Positions 13,201 through 26,351 of a stretch of 64,000 nt of DNA are shown here, piece after piece (position 1 is the first letter of the stretch; every line of letters starts with the position of its first letter). Position numbers and translations under genes: made by a program. The notes below the pieces were generated by a model. That model was given only the letters and a program-made list of their open reading frames with translations, made no database searches and was not told where the DNA came from. The stretch covers positions 139,125,549 through 139,189,548 of the forward strand of contig OZ026515.1 of NCBI GenBank assembly GCA_964019695.1, in the 5' to 3' direction. Origin of the DNA: Loripinus fragilis (taxonomy: Eukaryota; Mollusca; Bivalvia; Lucinida; Lucinidae).

Positions 13201-15238
13201 GTCAGATTTATATCAAAACTCTTTAAATGCTGAATTTCCAAAATGTATCATCAAGGTGAGAGTCTGCTCTAATCAATCCTTGTTTGCTAAGAAAACCAAA
13301 CAAACAAACAGTACCAGACTAGACTGTTCTCCTAAGAGCATTCTGATCGGGGACTAAATTTTGTGTATGCTGTTCCTGTCTGAGTAGTTTGGTTCTGGCC
13401 ATCAGAGTTGAACTTTAACTCAGGTCGCGCAGAGGTGGTGGCGTAAGAGTAGGATAAAACAATTAGAGAAATGATGAATAGAACATTTCAACTCTTTAAG
13501 TGCTAAACTTCTCAAATGGAATCTTCTAGACTAATCCTTCCTAGTTATCAAAAGGTAAATTTTTGGTGACAACTAATCAGACTGCTCCTAGAACTGGGAC
13601 TAATTTGTTTGCACATACTTTTCCTGTCTTGGTTTATTTGGTTCAGGCACTCAAAGTGTTAAATGCACTTTGTATAGCACATAGAAACACGATATTAGTC
13701 TTTTAACATGAGCATGTGCAAATGTAGCTGTCAAGTCTGGAACGAGGTGTTTTATGCTCAACTTAATTGCGCCTGAAATATATCATGCTCATAAATGTTA
13801 AAATGCCAAAAAGGGTTGGCATTTTAAGCATTTATGAGTATGATAAATACAAAGTCTGAAAGTTTTAAAGCAATAAGTCTTTAGTTTTCAGCAATCTAGT
13901 TATTATGAGTACTTGATATTTCATGTTCAGTCGAGTTGAGCATTAACTCTCGTGATTAACAACGTGGTCAGGCCTTTTGGTCCCAGCAATCATCTACATT
14001 TTGTGTGTGCGAACAGCAAAAGCTTTGTAAAGACTATGTGAATACCCGTCTTAATCTTCTCTGCTCGCATACATGTACAGTATAAGTACAGTAAAACCTT
14101 CTTAAGCGGCCACTCAAAAAAGAAAAAAAATCTTAATGACAAATGGTAGCTTAATGCAGGTCAAGTGTATTGCAGAATGCTCCAAGGGGAGCATTCGCAG
14201 CGATACATTTGACCTGCATTAAGCAATAATCGGTCTTGAAAACCAATTTTAGGTCTTCTTTTTGAGTAACCGCTTAAGACAGGTTTAACTGTATCGTTAT
14301 CATCACGTGGGCGGCTTAAATAACGCGTCAATGTCACAACATGTTCAGCGATTCAAAAACAATAAAACAGCACAACAGAAGTGGGAAACAAGGAACCAAT
14401 AAATCGTTCTAAACAAGTGGTTCATAAGGCACTTGCTTTGAAGTGATATAATTTTGACACTGAGCCGATAGCAGAAGCTGATGGAATGTCTACCTACAAA
14501 GACGTGTTAATGATCCTCATTATACCCATCTACTCTTGAAATACTGTCTGTGAGACCAAACAAAATATGCACGTGTGAAAACGATAATCAGCTCTCGTGC
14601 AGTCATTTTTAAGCCTGCAAAGATACATTTCTTAAACCTTAAAACGTTAAATGTATGCCTCCTGTAAACTGTGGCCTCTCGGGTAATATTTTTTTGAGTG
14701 CAATCGCATCTTTGCTAGCGTAGATTGCAGTGTTCCAGAAATGTTTTCTTCGGATGCGGTTCTATCATTTTTGATAATTTAAAACTCTTTAAGTACCCGA
14801 AACAAAACACTTAGAACAGAAATCATGAGAAAATTATAGTTCCAGTCTGATCAGGAACTATTTGTTTGGTTTCTTCATGAATGTATCTGTTGTTAACAAG
14901 GACTGATAAGTTAAGATCATCATCTATAAGATTCCATTTCAGAAAGTCAGGACTCAAATAATTAACCTGTTTATAACCACATAGAGTGTTTTGCGTCAGG
15001 TAAATTACTATATGATGAGAATAAGCGTTAAGTGGGCTCTAACTAAACAGCTTCACACTAGAGGGAGTTCAGATAAGACTTTTAAGGTGAAAGTAAACGG
15101 CGGCAATCTAAAGTTAATCTAGAAATTATGGCTTGAAATAAGGGTGTTAGCTATCTACAAAAGTTAATCAGGTATTCAACTTTTCTTGAACACTGGATAA
15201 GGACATCTGAGATTTTACCCTGGGATAGAATATTTAAT
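10271..15238. other. Intron 4 interior, no gene
   Basis: No exon-like frame was recognised. Palindromic elements are present at 11741-11810 (CAGGAAAT arms), 12659-12750 (AAAGAGATAAAATG arms) and 13779-13847 (CATAAATG and AAAATGCCAA arms), plus a dispersed-repeat copy at about 13125-13180. Confidence 0.5.
14099..14291. mobile_element. MITE family A, copy 2 (TA target)
   Basis: The ends are CAGTAAAACC and GGTTTAACTG with TA on both sides. The interior holds a 30-bp-scale hairpin centred on CTCCAAGGGGAG. Confidence 0.85.
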
Positions 15239-15250
15239 CTTACCCATGCT

Positions 15251-15451
15251 ATGAGAGCGAGTGGCTCAGTGGTAGAGTGCTTGACTCGAGACCGAAGGGC
15301 CGCGGGTTCGAGCCTCACCGGCGTCACTGCGTTGTGTCCTTGAGCAAGAACATTAATCCTAGCTTAGTACTGGTTCAACCTAGGAAGACCCGTCCCTTTA
15401 TACCTGAAAGATTGTTGATAGGACGTAAAGAATCAAATCAAACAAAACAAA
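15251..15451 (+). mobile_element. tRNA-derived SINE, family 1, copy 1
   Basis: The 5' part resembles a tRNA, with A box TGGCTCAGTGG and B box GGTTCGAGCC, so it should carry a pol III promoter. The 3' end runs GGACGTAAAGAATCAAATCA into an AAAC-rich tail. A perfect 12-bp duplication, CTTACCCATGCT, flanks it at 15239-15250 and 15452-15463. It lies in intron 4. Confidence 0.93.
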
Positions 15452-15660
15452 CTTACCCATGCTTTCTTACCCAGGCTGTCACGTGAGGGCTACATACATT
15501 GGTTGTATTGGAACTAACGCAAATGGTCGTCAAGTGACGCCATTGTTATGTTAAAGTGACGTCATCATGTGAAATTGCATCTTAGCGTATTCAGTAGGGA
15601 CTTCTGGAAGCTTAATTATTTAAAAATAAAAAAACAGTGGGAAGGAAGAAAAAGAATCCA

Positions 15661-15788
15661 TTATTCGTGTGAGGGTAGGATAGAAAAACACGTCCTTCGC
15701 GATCACCGTTTGTCATTACTCGGCAAGCCTCGTGGTGCCAATCGGTGATCCCCGGGACGGATTTTTCTATCCAACCCTCACACTCATG
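15661..15788. repeat. Palindromic MITE-like hairpin
   Basis: The arms GTGTGAGGGTAGGATAGAAA and TTTCTATCCAACCCTCACAC surround a second complementary core, GATCACCG and CGGTGATC. Confidence 0.75.
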
Positions 15789-16276
15789 TTTTTTTTTTAT
15801 AATCTTTAATCAGATTTCCCAATTTTAAAGCTGTAGTGATCTATTGGTAACAAGGTTTTTGATGGGTGGATAGAAGGATGCACAGATGAACAAGCTGAGA
15901 GCAATAGCAATACGTGAACAACATTGAAAAAAGTTGGAGTCATGAACAGCAATCCGTACATTTAGCTTATCTACAGTTCTTCTCAAAAGAGATTTTAGCC
16001 TATTGAGATTGAATATATCCACAGAGTTTAACCTCACTACTACATGTGACCATCGTGATTCAAGACTAAAAAAGATCCTTCTTTGGCCTACGCATAATGT
16101 CAGTGCTATCAAATAGATAATAAAAGGTTAAATATGCATTTCCAAAATTCGCTTTAAAGCATATGGAACAATGTTTAAAAACACTGTATTTGCTTAGCAG
16201 TTATGTTTGGTGAATCTTGAACTCAAAAGCTTGCGCCAGAGAAAACTACCGAAAATATATTTGTACAGGTACTTAC

Positions 16277-16531
16277 CTTTAAAAAAGTACGCCTCATCGA
16301 CTACAGTACTTCCGGAATAGTACCAGACATGCGCATAACCATCAGGCTCATCAGGAATACTTCCCCATTCATTGGTAATATACAGAGGATCTCCGTATCG
16401 AGTTCTGTTGGCATGGTTTTCATACATCCAGTAATGATTTCCTCGGAAAAAGTATGTATTGAAAATAAATTGGTTGTCCGGGCGCTTTCTTACCCAGTCA
16501 AAAATAGTATTAAATCTTCCTTTACAAACAC
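16277..16531 (-). CDS. MMP21: MMP21-like metalloproteinase, exon 4 (first hemopexin repeats)
   Basis: The 255-bp exon follows acceptor TTTTTCTAG and ends AAAG|GTAAGT, phase 1 on both sides. It encodes residues 433-517. It begins VCKGRFNTIFDWVRKR, where Cys435 is the first of the two cysteines that close a hemopexin propeller. Blade motifs follow: NTYFFRGNHYWMYENHANR, TRYGDP, and AYFFKG at the end. ENxxNRTRYGDP and the FDWVRK segment are MMP21-like rather than general MMP features. The hemopexin domain normally mediates substrate or partner binding outside the cell. I saw no frame damage. Confidence 0.94.
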
Positions 16532-16956
16532 CTAGAAAAATAATAAAAGAAATGTTTAAAGTCTAATGCTCCAATACATCAAAAGTCATCTGATTTGTCG
16601 TCATTTGAAATGTTTATAAATCCTCTTAGACAACAGTGCAGACCAAATTCAGATTTATCCTACAGGCATACATGTAGTCTGATCTGGGTCCACATTGTTT
16701 GCCTGTTTAATAACATGGGTCAGTAGTGTTAAAAAGGATATTTTCATAAACACACGCACAGCAAGCACTCACACATTACTCACACGTCTCTATATATTAG
16801 AATCAAACTTTAAGAACCTATAAAGCAAGATTTAAGATTAATCGCTTATTAATCGTTTATTAATCACTCATACCAAACGTCGTAAAGCAATACAAAAATT
16901 CCTTTTAACCTTAAGCTACTGATCTCTAGTGGACTGTTGGTGGACTAACGAGATTT

Positions 16957-17372
16957 TCAACCGGAACTGCCTCTGGCAATTCCGCGGAATCAGACCTCGG
17001 ATGTACATCAAGGATCTACTTTGATAACGTAACGCTGACGTTACACAACGTGGCGCTGACGTCACAGAAACTATGCCAACACAGTAACAAGTGTGATTGC
17101 AGCAAAACAAACGGTTACAAATGAAGTTTATGTTTTTTTTTAATAAAATATAGCTATAGCGATATTTCATTGAAAATCATAAACTTAATTTATTCTGTTG
17201 ATAAAAGTTTCGAGTAATCAAAATGATGGATTTTGATAGGACTGGACCCAAATGCTACAATACTATGTTTTACTTACGCCAGATCGGCTAATAAAATGGA
17301 GCCTTTTTATACATAGTAGTACGCCTTACATACATCCGAAGCTTGATTCTCGAATTGAGTCGAAGATTTCCA
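16957..17372 (-). mobile_element. Tail-less retroposon family, copy 1, at the exon 3 donor
   Basis: A 416-bp insertion is flanked by the 13-bp duplication ACTAACGAGATTT (16944-16956 and 17373-17385). It matches 31433-31890 in the opposite orientation. On its own strand it contains a self-complementary stretch around ATCGCTATAG, repeated GACGTCAGCG and GTAACGTCAGCG motifs, and ends GAGGCAGTTCCGGTTGA with no poly(A). The nearer duplication begins directly after the donor GTAAGT of exon 3. Confidence 0.8.
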
Positions 17373-17391
17373 ACTAACGAGATTTACTTAC

Positions 17392-17685
17392 CATAAACTT
17401 GTTGAACGGCTTTTCTATCCTCCCAATTAAGTTCAAAGTCAAGATTAGAACTAGTTTTCTCGTATATCGCATACATTATAGAGTATTTCTTATCGGTATG
17501 CATAAGTCCAAGCACATGGCCAATTTCATGTACAGCAACACGAAGAAGATAGATTCCATCAGGGGTGAATGTTCGCATTGACTTGAAATGCTCATCATCG
17601 TCAAAATGCATGTTTCCCGTAGAAAATGAGTGTGCGATTTCACCACCGTGTCCATCAAAGTTCCGCTTGCAGTTTTGATGAGCAC
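17392..17685 (-). CDS. MMP21: MMP21-like metalloproteinase, exon 3 (zinc-binding catalytic core)
   Basis: The 294-bp exon lies between acceptor CTATTTATAG and donor TATG|GTAAGT, phase 1 on both sides. It encodes residues 336-432 of the assembled protein. HEIGHVLGLMH (387-397) is the metzincin zinc site HExxHxxGxxH: three histidines bind the catalytic zinc and the glutamate is the general base. SIMYAIY, with Met405, is the Met-turn. IAHSF and MHFDDDEHF upstream carry the structural zinc and calcium ligands. The HQNC segment, with Cys340, matches the MMP21 habit of having a cysteine where other MMPs have HGDG. The domain ends FELNWEDRKAVQQVYG, the usual run into the hemopexin linker. All catalytic residues are present, so the enzyme should be active. 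Intron 3 begins with a retroposon only 7 bp after the donor. Confidence 0.96.
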
Positions 17686-18060
17686 CTATAAATAGAACCA
17701 GAAACAAATGAGCCATTTCATGAGATTTTGTTATTTATCGCATATGCGAAGGGTCGTCTTATAAACGTGCAAATCCAGCTACCTAGTGGGACTAGATATC
17801 TCACTTTTAGACTGTACCTTCATCTGATTCACATCTTAATGCACGCGAGCAGTGAAAGTTCTGGCGAGACTTCACGACTGCGCATGCTCGTCTAGCTTCC
17901 ATTGCTCGCATATGTGATTAGTACCAATACAAATGAAATGGCTATAAGTCAGTACACAAACATTTGGCACTTATCGTATATGCGATCAGCGAAGGCTCAG
18001 ACGAACCTTCGCAGACTTGTAGTCCATGAAGAGCGTTCGATGCTCGCATACTGCAAGAAT

Positions 18061-20639
18061 TGATGAAATAAATAAATGTTTACACCAAATATAAGATGTC
18101 TATACCTACTGAATAGTAAAGTATGCACGTATAAATACGCTTTTGTACATATGCAATAGGTGCATAGCCCAACTGTGAAGAAAGCATAGTCTCAATAAGA
18201 TGTTTCATCTGTATGAAAATGGTGATAGTTTTCCCTGTTTCTGCATGAAAGCAAATGTATGGTTCTCAAATCAGCCATAATACAACATTTATACACGCCC
18301 ATACAAATCTTTACTCAGGTTTGCGACATTGACCACAAAATGATCTTGTCGTGCCTTTAGGATTTGTCAATCCACTTTTGAAAATCAGACCTGGTAGTAG
18401 CTGATCAATATCTACACTAATGGGTTGTCAGTATGAAATCAGATTTGAACTTAGCGTATAAGGGTGAACCGAGAACCAGTCCATTTAGTTTTTGGCAGCG
18501 ACTGGAACAGAATTTCCTGTTTGAATGGAATAATTCAAATAACATTCAGCAGAATGAGGCATTCGTTGACTTATTTGAACTATTTGTGTGTGTTCGAAAT
18601 TTACCATTATAACACCTTCACTGCCAAGCTTATCTGTGTCTTCCTTGTTCGCATAAAGCACAGTTTTTATAACGCGACTTTCAAAGCCAGACCACGTGAA
18701 GACTAAAAGAGTTATATTTAACCTCGAAGTATAGATATGAATGCCAGACTCGACACGCCAAATGACAATGGTTCAAAGAAAGGATATATGGAAAGAAACA
18801 TCAAAAGACAGGGAAATAAAAATAACAGCTTACAGGTAAAATTGAAAAAAAAGAAAAAAAAAGGAAGAGAAAATAATGAAAGTACATGTAGTTGGGCGAT
18901 TGTCCTGCGGATGGGTTTATGTACCTTATATATTCTATTGTGTTCCCTGCATGCACACAACATCACTAGAACATGAAAATCACGTATCACCGCGAAAACA
19001 CAATACACATTCACAGATTGTAGACAAAAGCATTATTCTTATCATGAGAAAATAGCATTCTCGAATAACAAATACGTGGACAAGTTCGTTGAACAGGAAT
19101 AAGACGGAATGCGGAGGGATGCCCTGAATGATGTCATCTAAATGTAACAAAAAAATCTCACACAGCTCAATACTTTAAGAGTGGTACATGTAAACATAAC
19201 ACATTTAATCCACCCCATAGACGCTTCCAGGCATGACACTTAACCTTCCGGAGATTGCAGTGAAGACATTGTGCAGTCGGAATTGGCATGTCAAGATCTG
19301 CATAATTGAAGTAAGTAAGGGTGCAAAGATCAGGAATCGATACAATCAGGTACCTCACCTGACCCAGGATACCAATAGGAAAGAGACAAACTCACAGTAA
19401 GACACCACAAACGAGATTCTGCTTTAGATATTATTCGAAATTCAAACTTAAAAATACACCACCATTTAAACTAAACCAGCCAATCACCTGAGTAATAACA
19501 TAAGAGTATAATCATGATGACGGGTACCAATAATGGAAGCAAATTTGACTTAAATTGTTGTGCTATTGTCATTTAGGCTAACCAAGGTGTTATAACAACT
19601 GCTTCGTATGATTTTGCAAGTGAGCTTGGCAGCTGTCAAACATATTTCTGTTGGTCATGTGGGTTTGAACGCTGGCAAAATCCTAAAGGTTCATTAAAGT
19701 ATTGGTTTGTAAATGTAAATATGTATTAATGAAAACATTGAACTCATTGCAAAAATGCATCCTCGGTAACCCAGACGTAAGCCATTCCGTTACACTGTAT
19801 TCATGAAAGGAGTGAACCCTGGGTAAACGAGGATGGCAAAAATGATAAGATGCGAGAGTTCAACTCGATTCATGAATTGTTAAATAAAAAGCACTCGTAT
19901 TAGATCATTTGTACCCTGTTTTAATCATATATAATTGACGCCCACACATGACTAGCAATAACTCAAACATCTGTTTTACGTAATCGTTTTTCGGGACCTC
20001 TCAATGATGGAATATTATCATGCAAAAACACAATGTCTAAGAGTGGCATTTATCCTAATCCGATAATACGACAAGAATGTACAGCCAGGCCTCTGGATAA
20101 GAGTGCATAATTAAAACCTATTTCTATTATTTCTCAACCAAAGCATATGTTGTTGATACTAAAAAGAATCGTCTCGATGAGACGGTTCTTTTGATCATCC
20201 AAAACAAATGTTCAAACTGAAGAATACTACAATATAAACCATTCCATCCTGAACATTTATCTTAACGTAAGCCTATGCTGAAAGAAGAAGAGATTGTAGT
20301 ACTTATCGTATATGCATAAAGTCATAAACTTGCATGCACAGCTATGACATTCTTTGATCATGCATAAATAGCTATCTAGTGGGACTAGAATCCTAACTTG
20401 TGGCCTGAACCGTCAAACATTAGTTTCATTGCAAACAGAACAGATTATTTTTCAAAATCAACTTTTAACAGAAGAACCTATAAAATGCAAACAAAGTTAA
20501 AATAAATATCAGGAAATTAGTTATTCTGTTTATGCATAAACCTACTAAGGGCTGTGTGACGTCATACGGCCTACGAATGGCTGTCTTTTATTACTTTAAA
20601 AATACGTGTAACTACCTTTACATTTGTCTTTGATCTGGT
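18061..20639. other. Intron 2, first part, no gene
   Basis: No exon-like frame was recognised. It holds a dispersed hairpin repeat at about 20130-20215 (CTCAACCAAAGCATATG to CCAAAACAAATG, centre CTCGATGAG). A segment at about 19600-19760 resembles 9940-10090. Confidence 0.45.
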
Positions 20640-22190
20640 TTGTGACACATTGCAGGGTTTGGCAAGGATATCATTTCAGATTCACTTGTTTTCAAGGTTG
20701 CGTTCCACTTTTAAACTGCCAAAAGGACATTTCTTGCTCCTCAATTTATAATTTTATAACTGCCAAAAGAGATACTGTATTTGTTATCTTGCTCCCATAA
20801 CCTATCACCTATAACCCCTGAAAGGGGCACTGTATGTGTAACATTGTTCCCATAAGGTATAATCCCTGAAAAGAACACAAGTATTCATAAAATATGATTT
20901 TATATTAACTGAGCGACATTGTATTTGTTACCTTGCTCCCATAAACTATGATCTTATAACACATATCAAGGACACTTTATTTATTACTTTGCTCCAATAA
21001 ACTAAGCTTTTATATAACATGACAGGGACACTATATTTATTATTTTGCTCCCATAAACTAAGACCTTATGATACATGACAGGGACACTATATTTGTTACT
21101 TTGCTCCAATAAACTAAGATTTAATATTATTTGACAGGGACACTATATTTTTTACTTTGCTCCCATTAACTAAGATCTTATATTACATGACAGGGACACT
21201 ATATTTGTACCTTGCTCCCATATACTAAGATCTTATAACACATGAGAGGGACACTATATTTATTACTTTGCTCCAATAAACTAAGATATTATAACAAATG
21301 ACAGGGACACTATATTCATTACTTTGCTCCCATATACTATGATCTTATAGCAATTGAAAGAGACACCTGTTCCCATAACTCAGGTCTTATAACCCCATTA
21401 AACAACACTGTATTGAAGTTTGTTGCCTTTCATATAAAACTACTAAAGGAAACACTCTATTATCAACACCAATTGTTACCATATATTATTATTTCATAAC
21501 TATAATACAGAAACCCAATGATTTTATTACCCCTAAACGGAAAATACATTGGTTACAGTGTTTCCATTAGTAACGATTTGATAACAATTAAAAGAGACAC
21601 TTTATTGACACCCTTGTTCCCCAATCTTATGATCGTATTAGACATGTAAGTACTAGTGTTTTTAATATCTTCTCTCTAATCAGCGGAAAGGATGTTGTGT
21701 TTGTAGCCTTGTATCCTTAACTTATACTCTTATAATCATCGCAAAGGTACACTATATTTGTAAGTTTATTCCCGTAACTTATGCTCTTATACCAATTCTA
21801 AAGGTACAATCTATCTGTAAGCTTGTTCCCTTAAATTAGGATCTTATAACAATCCAAAAGGTACACTATATTTATACGCTGACTTGTTCCCTTAACTTAT
21901 TATCTTATAACAATCCAAAAGGTACACTATATTTGCAAGCTTGTTCCCTAAACTTATGATTTTAATAACTATCCCAAAGGTACACTATATTTGTAAGATT
22001 ATCCCCTAAAGTTATGATCTTATAACCATCCTAAAGGTACACTATATTTGCAAGTTTGTTCCCTAAACTTATGATTTAATAACTATCCCAAAGGTACACG
22101 ATATTTGTAAGATTATTCCCTAAACTTATGATCGTATAACCATTTCAAATTATACATTATATTTGTAAGCTTGTATCCTCAACTTATGAC
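20640..22190 (+). repeat. Diverged minisatellite, two related subfamilies, unit about 60-65 bp
   Basis: About 20 or more copies are present. The first half repeats GACAGGGACACTATATTT, TTACTTTGCTCCAATAAAC and TAAGATCTTATA. From about 21720 the unit changes to AAAGGTACACTATATTTG, GCTTGTTCCC and CTTATGATCTTATAAC. Both share the ACACTATATTTGT core, so they probably come from one ancestor. The array sits in intron 2. Confidence 0.9.
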
Positions 22191-24903
22191 CCCGCCCATC
22201 CGTCCATCCATCGGTCCGTAGTCAGTATAACACTTGAACAACATGGTATATTTTGATCAAATTTTGCATACATATGCATGTGAACATGATCTAACCACTG
22301 ACATGTGTAACAGCCTTAGTTTGCTGAACATCAGTCCGGCTGATCGTGGTCATAACCCTCGAACCACAAGGTATATTTGGATAAAATTGCATATCTATTT
22401 ATTTCAAAATTGTCCAGCCACTGGTTTGAATTTAAAACATAGAAATCTGCCAAAAATCACAAAATCTATTTAAATTGAAAAATGTGCAAAACGAAATTAT
22501 CAATAAAAAATATTTTAAAGACTTGGTGTCGAAGTTGTGCACGGCCCGCAAGTATGCATTATAATACTGTGTGAGTCCGTCTGTACGTCCAATTCGCTTT
22601 CCAAACATTCCTTCTGGCACCGGATACTGATTAATATACTTTCACCATGGGTTGTACAAATTGCAGTCAGTTTATGTTAATTGTGTGTTTTTTTTTGTTT
22701 TTTTTTTTTTAAAAATCAAGATACTCCGCTTGATCAGAATGACTGTCATGGTGACAATAAAACAGTTTCGTTACTGCGTCATTGTCTCGTGATGCGGTCC
22801 ATATAGAGAAAAGAAAGTGGTAATAATAACAACTTAGTAATCTAGAGAAGGTTAAAGGTTAGACAGAAGTCAGACAAAACATATATTTACGAGCAAAATC
22901 GTGATGCAGTGGCTTATATGAGCCAGATCCTCAGTCAAGAGGACTTATGACATTTACCTTAACAGAACAGAGATATGCTGTCTCAATTTTGTCCTGGTAC
23001 TGTATGCGAACAGCAAACTTTAAAGCTCTTACATGACTTCGTGAATGTAGAGGCTCATCTGAGAAATCTGTGTTTAGGATTTACGATCGGAATGCACAAA
23101 CATATCTTTTCAGTAACGAAGTCTTAATAAGATTCTTGAACATAATGTTAATCCTTAAAGCGCCAAACAAGATGGAAGCAGAAGACAGATTTTGTGACAT
23201 CTTTCTTAATTTTTAGGAAAAAACAAGGTATAATATTTTATGAGAATTGTCTGCTGGCAGACGATTCACATGAAATATCATGCCATATTTGTTATTTTTT
23301 AAAAAGCAACAGAATTTGAAAATGTCGTCTGCTGCAAATTATAATTGACGCTTTAAGGGTAAGGAACTATTAAACATTCTAAGCATGTAATCTCAATACA
23401 GGGGCGTTGATAATGCTGACTGGTCAGTGCAGTTGCTGTTCCAATGCAATAAATTAGGTTTTCTCATGATATGGTTCTGAACGTGAAGTTATAAATCAAG
23501 CAAAAATAATCGTACACTGGAGAAGGACACAAGATACATCAGTTTATTTACTGTGACACTGTTGCATCATTTCAATGTTTAGTTCACTGGCTCGTTGGAA
23601 GAGTGTGCAACCAAACGATCCCAGGTTCGAGCCTTACCGGTGTTATTGTTGGAATCGAAGAAGGCACATTGTCTTCATTGCATTTTATTTACTACCACTC
23701 AAGTAAACGTCCCGACATAACTAAACTTTATTTGACTGGGACTTGAGGTATGAAAACAAACAAACAAACAAAACCCGCTTGTTCATTTTGAATCACTTCA
23801 CAAATTTTTAGTCATGAAGCACTTCCTCCCCGTTTCAGACAGACTCTGAGAAGATTGTTTCATTGGTAGGTTCCTACGCACACTTATGTTATGATCGCCA
23901 CCCCTCTCCATGTTTTAAGGTGTCTTTTTTAACATACAGATAGTCATGTACCTTGTCAAACTGAAATCAGGGCAAAAAAACTAAAAAGCTTTCAACGCAC
24001 GACAAATGGAAACAGTGCTGTAATTCTAGTGTCACAATGATTCAGCTTAAACGTGATGATGTACTAAAAGGCTTTAAGAACTTCTAAGTCTTGGTGATGG
24101 TTTGATTTTTTTCATAAGCACTGACAATTTTTTTCACTATTACTGCTACTGGGTCCGCCACCACTATGTCTTCTTCGTTTCGAATATTTCTAAACACATG
24201 CATCAGCAGAGGACCGATAAACGGCAACAGCAAATTCTATGTCGTTTTTAGATGAACCTTACCGTCACTTATGTATGTTAGAATATTATAATGAATGAAA
24301 GATTAGTGGTTTTGGACATATCTTAGAAAAAATGAATTCAACGGACAACAATATTAATGAAAGGTGACATAGCAAAATCCGCTGCACTGGATGACTTTCA
24401 ATCTCGTCTCACCGTCCATTCATAAATAAGCCAGATCCTGAGAAAAAATCTTCTTTGCCACTTTCTTACTTCTATCGTATGCAGGCACTTATGGCACATA
24501 TTAACTTGCGCATCTGTGCAGTCTGATCAGTGCCTTTTTTATAGTATGCAAGACAATAAACGATATCGTGTTTTGCACAAGTATTTATTAGATATTTATT
24601 AATGTATACTGCCTACATATCATCGTTGAAAACTTGTGAGAGATAGAAGCTCATCCTATTTTTTGTTTATCAAACTATACTTCTACCACGACCTCTAAGT
24701 AATGACCCTCGATTTATTCTATGCATTTACCGTTACAGTCACGCCTGAAAGCGTTTTGTGGAAGTATAGACATCAAAAGCAGCAGCCATTTTAAGAAGTT
24801 ATATAGCCAACTCTTCGTGGAAAATGCTTCGATTTGTTGCCATTTCCAAGAAAAATATACTGACGTTTTAGCATTTTAATACCTGAGACAATTATACAAG
24901 TGT
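22191..24903. other. Intron 2, middle part, no gene
   Basis: It includes a CCGTCCATCC low-complexity start at about 22195 and an A/T run near 22690. A hairpin lies at 23245-23345 (GTCTGCTGGCAGAC and GTCGTCTGCTG). A decayed SINE lies at about 23585-23770 (GGTTCGAGCCTTACCGG then an AAAC tail). No coding exon was seen. Confidence 0.45.
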
Positions 24904-25109
24904 TTGTTTGTTTGATTTGATTCTTTACGGTCCAGTCAACAATTTTCAGTTATGTCGGGACGGGTCTTCCTGGGTTGAACCAGTACTAAGCAAGGATAAA
25001 CGTGTCTTGCTCAAGGACACAACACAGTGACGCCGGTGAGGCTCGAACCCGCGGCCCCTCGGTCTAGAGTCAAGCACTATACCACTGAGCCGCTGTGCTG
25101 CTCCATATC
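24904..25109 (-). mobile_element. tRNA-derived SINE, family 1, copy 2
   Basis: On the minus strand it carries GGCTCAGTGGTATAGTGCTT and GGGTTCGAGCCTCACC, then the shared 3' end and AAAC tail. A 10-bp duplication, ATACAAGTGT, flanks it. Confidence 0.9.
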
Positions 25110-25470
25110 ATACAAGTGTAATTATGCCAGTTGATGGCGGCTAACAAGGTCACGAAATTTCGTCAAGAAAATGACCGCGTGTACAGAGCTTAATAAGCAC
25201 AAACAACTCGAAATTTTGAACAAAATGTATACCCCTATGCATTCTAATTTATCTAGTTTTAATAGACCCCCGGATATGCGTGCGATATTGAAAACATTCT
25301 CATTTCTCAACCAAAATGTATGGTGTGGGTGGTAAAAAAAAAGAACCGCTTCAATTAGACCAAGCATGAAGTACATTCTCAAACAAATGTGTTCCCATCC
25401 CAACCCCCTAACCCCATGTGAAAGGACTTCTATGCTTAAGGCATGAAATCTCCTAAAACATCTTCCTGTA

Positions 25471-25676
25471 CAGTAAAACCTGTCTTAAGCGGCCACTCAA
25501 AAAATACCAAAACAATAGGTTTTCAAGACCAGTATTTGCATAATACAGGTCAAAAGTATTGCAGAATGCTCCCGTGGAGCATTCTGCAGTACTTTTGACC
25601 TGCATTAGGCTGCTACATGGCTTAAAGACCTTTGTTTTGTCTATTTTGAAGTGGCTGCTTAAGACAGGTTTCACTG
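25471..25676. mobile_element. MITE family A, copy 3 (TA target)
   Basis: The ends are CAGTAAAACCTGTCTTAAGC and AAGACAGGTTTCACTG between TA dinucleotides. The centre is a long hairpin with loop GCTCCCGTGGAGC. It is the best preserved copy. Confidence 0.9.
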
Positions 25677-25904
25677 TATTAGGTAAAAATTCATGACGAC
25701 CATGCCAAGATAGTGGCTAGCATTTAAAAGGGAAACAAGCAGTAATGGGATAAATGTTTCAAGCATTAGGGCCATCTTTGGTCATAAATGGACAGATGTG
25801 CTAACGAAAATCACGTGCAAACAACATAGTCCTAGTTCAAGGATTCAGTCTGGCCAGGAACTATTTGTTTGTTTTATTTGGCAAATTATTCATAGATACT
25901 TATA

Positions 25905-26112
25905 TAGGGAGCGCAGTGGCTCAGTAGTAGAGTGCTTGACTCGAGACCGAAGGGCCGCGGGTTCGAGCCTCACAGGCGTCACTGCGTTGTGGTCCTTGAG
26001 CAAGACACATTTATCCTAGCTTAGTACTGGTTCAACCCAGGAAGACCCGTCCCGCATAACTGAAATATTGTTGAGTGGACGTAAAGAATCAAATCAAACA
26101 AACAAAAACAAA
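25905..26112 (+). mobile_element. tRNA-derived SINE, family 1, copy 3
   Basis: A box GTGGCTCAGTAGTAGAGT and B box GGGTTCGAGCC are intact. The tail is AATCAAATCAAACAAACAAA. A perfect 14-bp duplication, CATAGATACTTATA, lies at 25891-25904 and 26113-26126, so the insertion is young. Confidence 0.95.
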
Positions 26113-26284
26113 CATAGATACTTATAATGGATTAGTCCCGACAATCAGATATTTTGTATTCTGATGATTTTCCCATACATGATAATACAATAAGTAAAGG
26201 ATTGCCCATTTGTTACTTTATGGGGCGACAGTAGAATTCTTTAGATTCTGATGTAGTTCTGACCTGGAGGTTGTTTTAATCATA

Positions 26285-26351
26285 GCAAACAGTGCAGACA
26301 CTGATGAAATGCAGCGTTATGCTGCTTTGCATCTGCGTCTTCAGTCTTTGC
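26285..26351. repeat. Hairpin family member
   Basis: The outer arms GCAAACAGTGCAGAC and its diverged partner (GTCTTCAGTCTTTGC) enclose an inner stem, GATGAAATGCAGC with GCTGCTTTGCATC. Confidence 0.75.

Noticed and set aside
15253..15325. tRNA gene
   Set aside because: The A and B boxes are present, but the sequence continues into a SINE body and tail with a target duplication, and the acceptor stem does not close.
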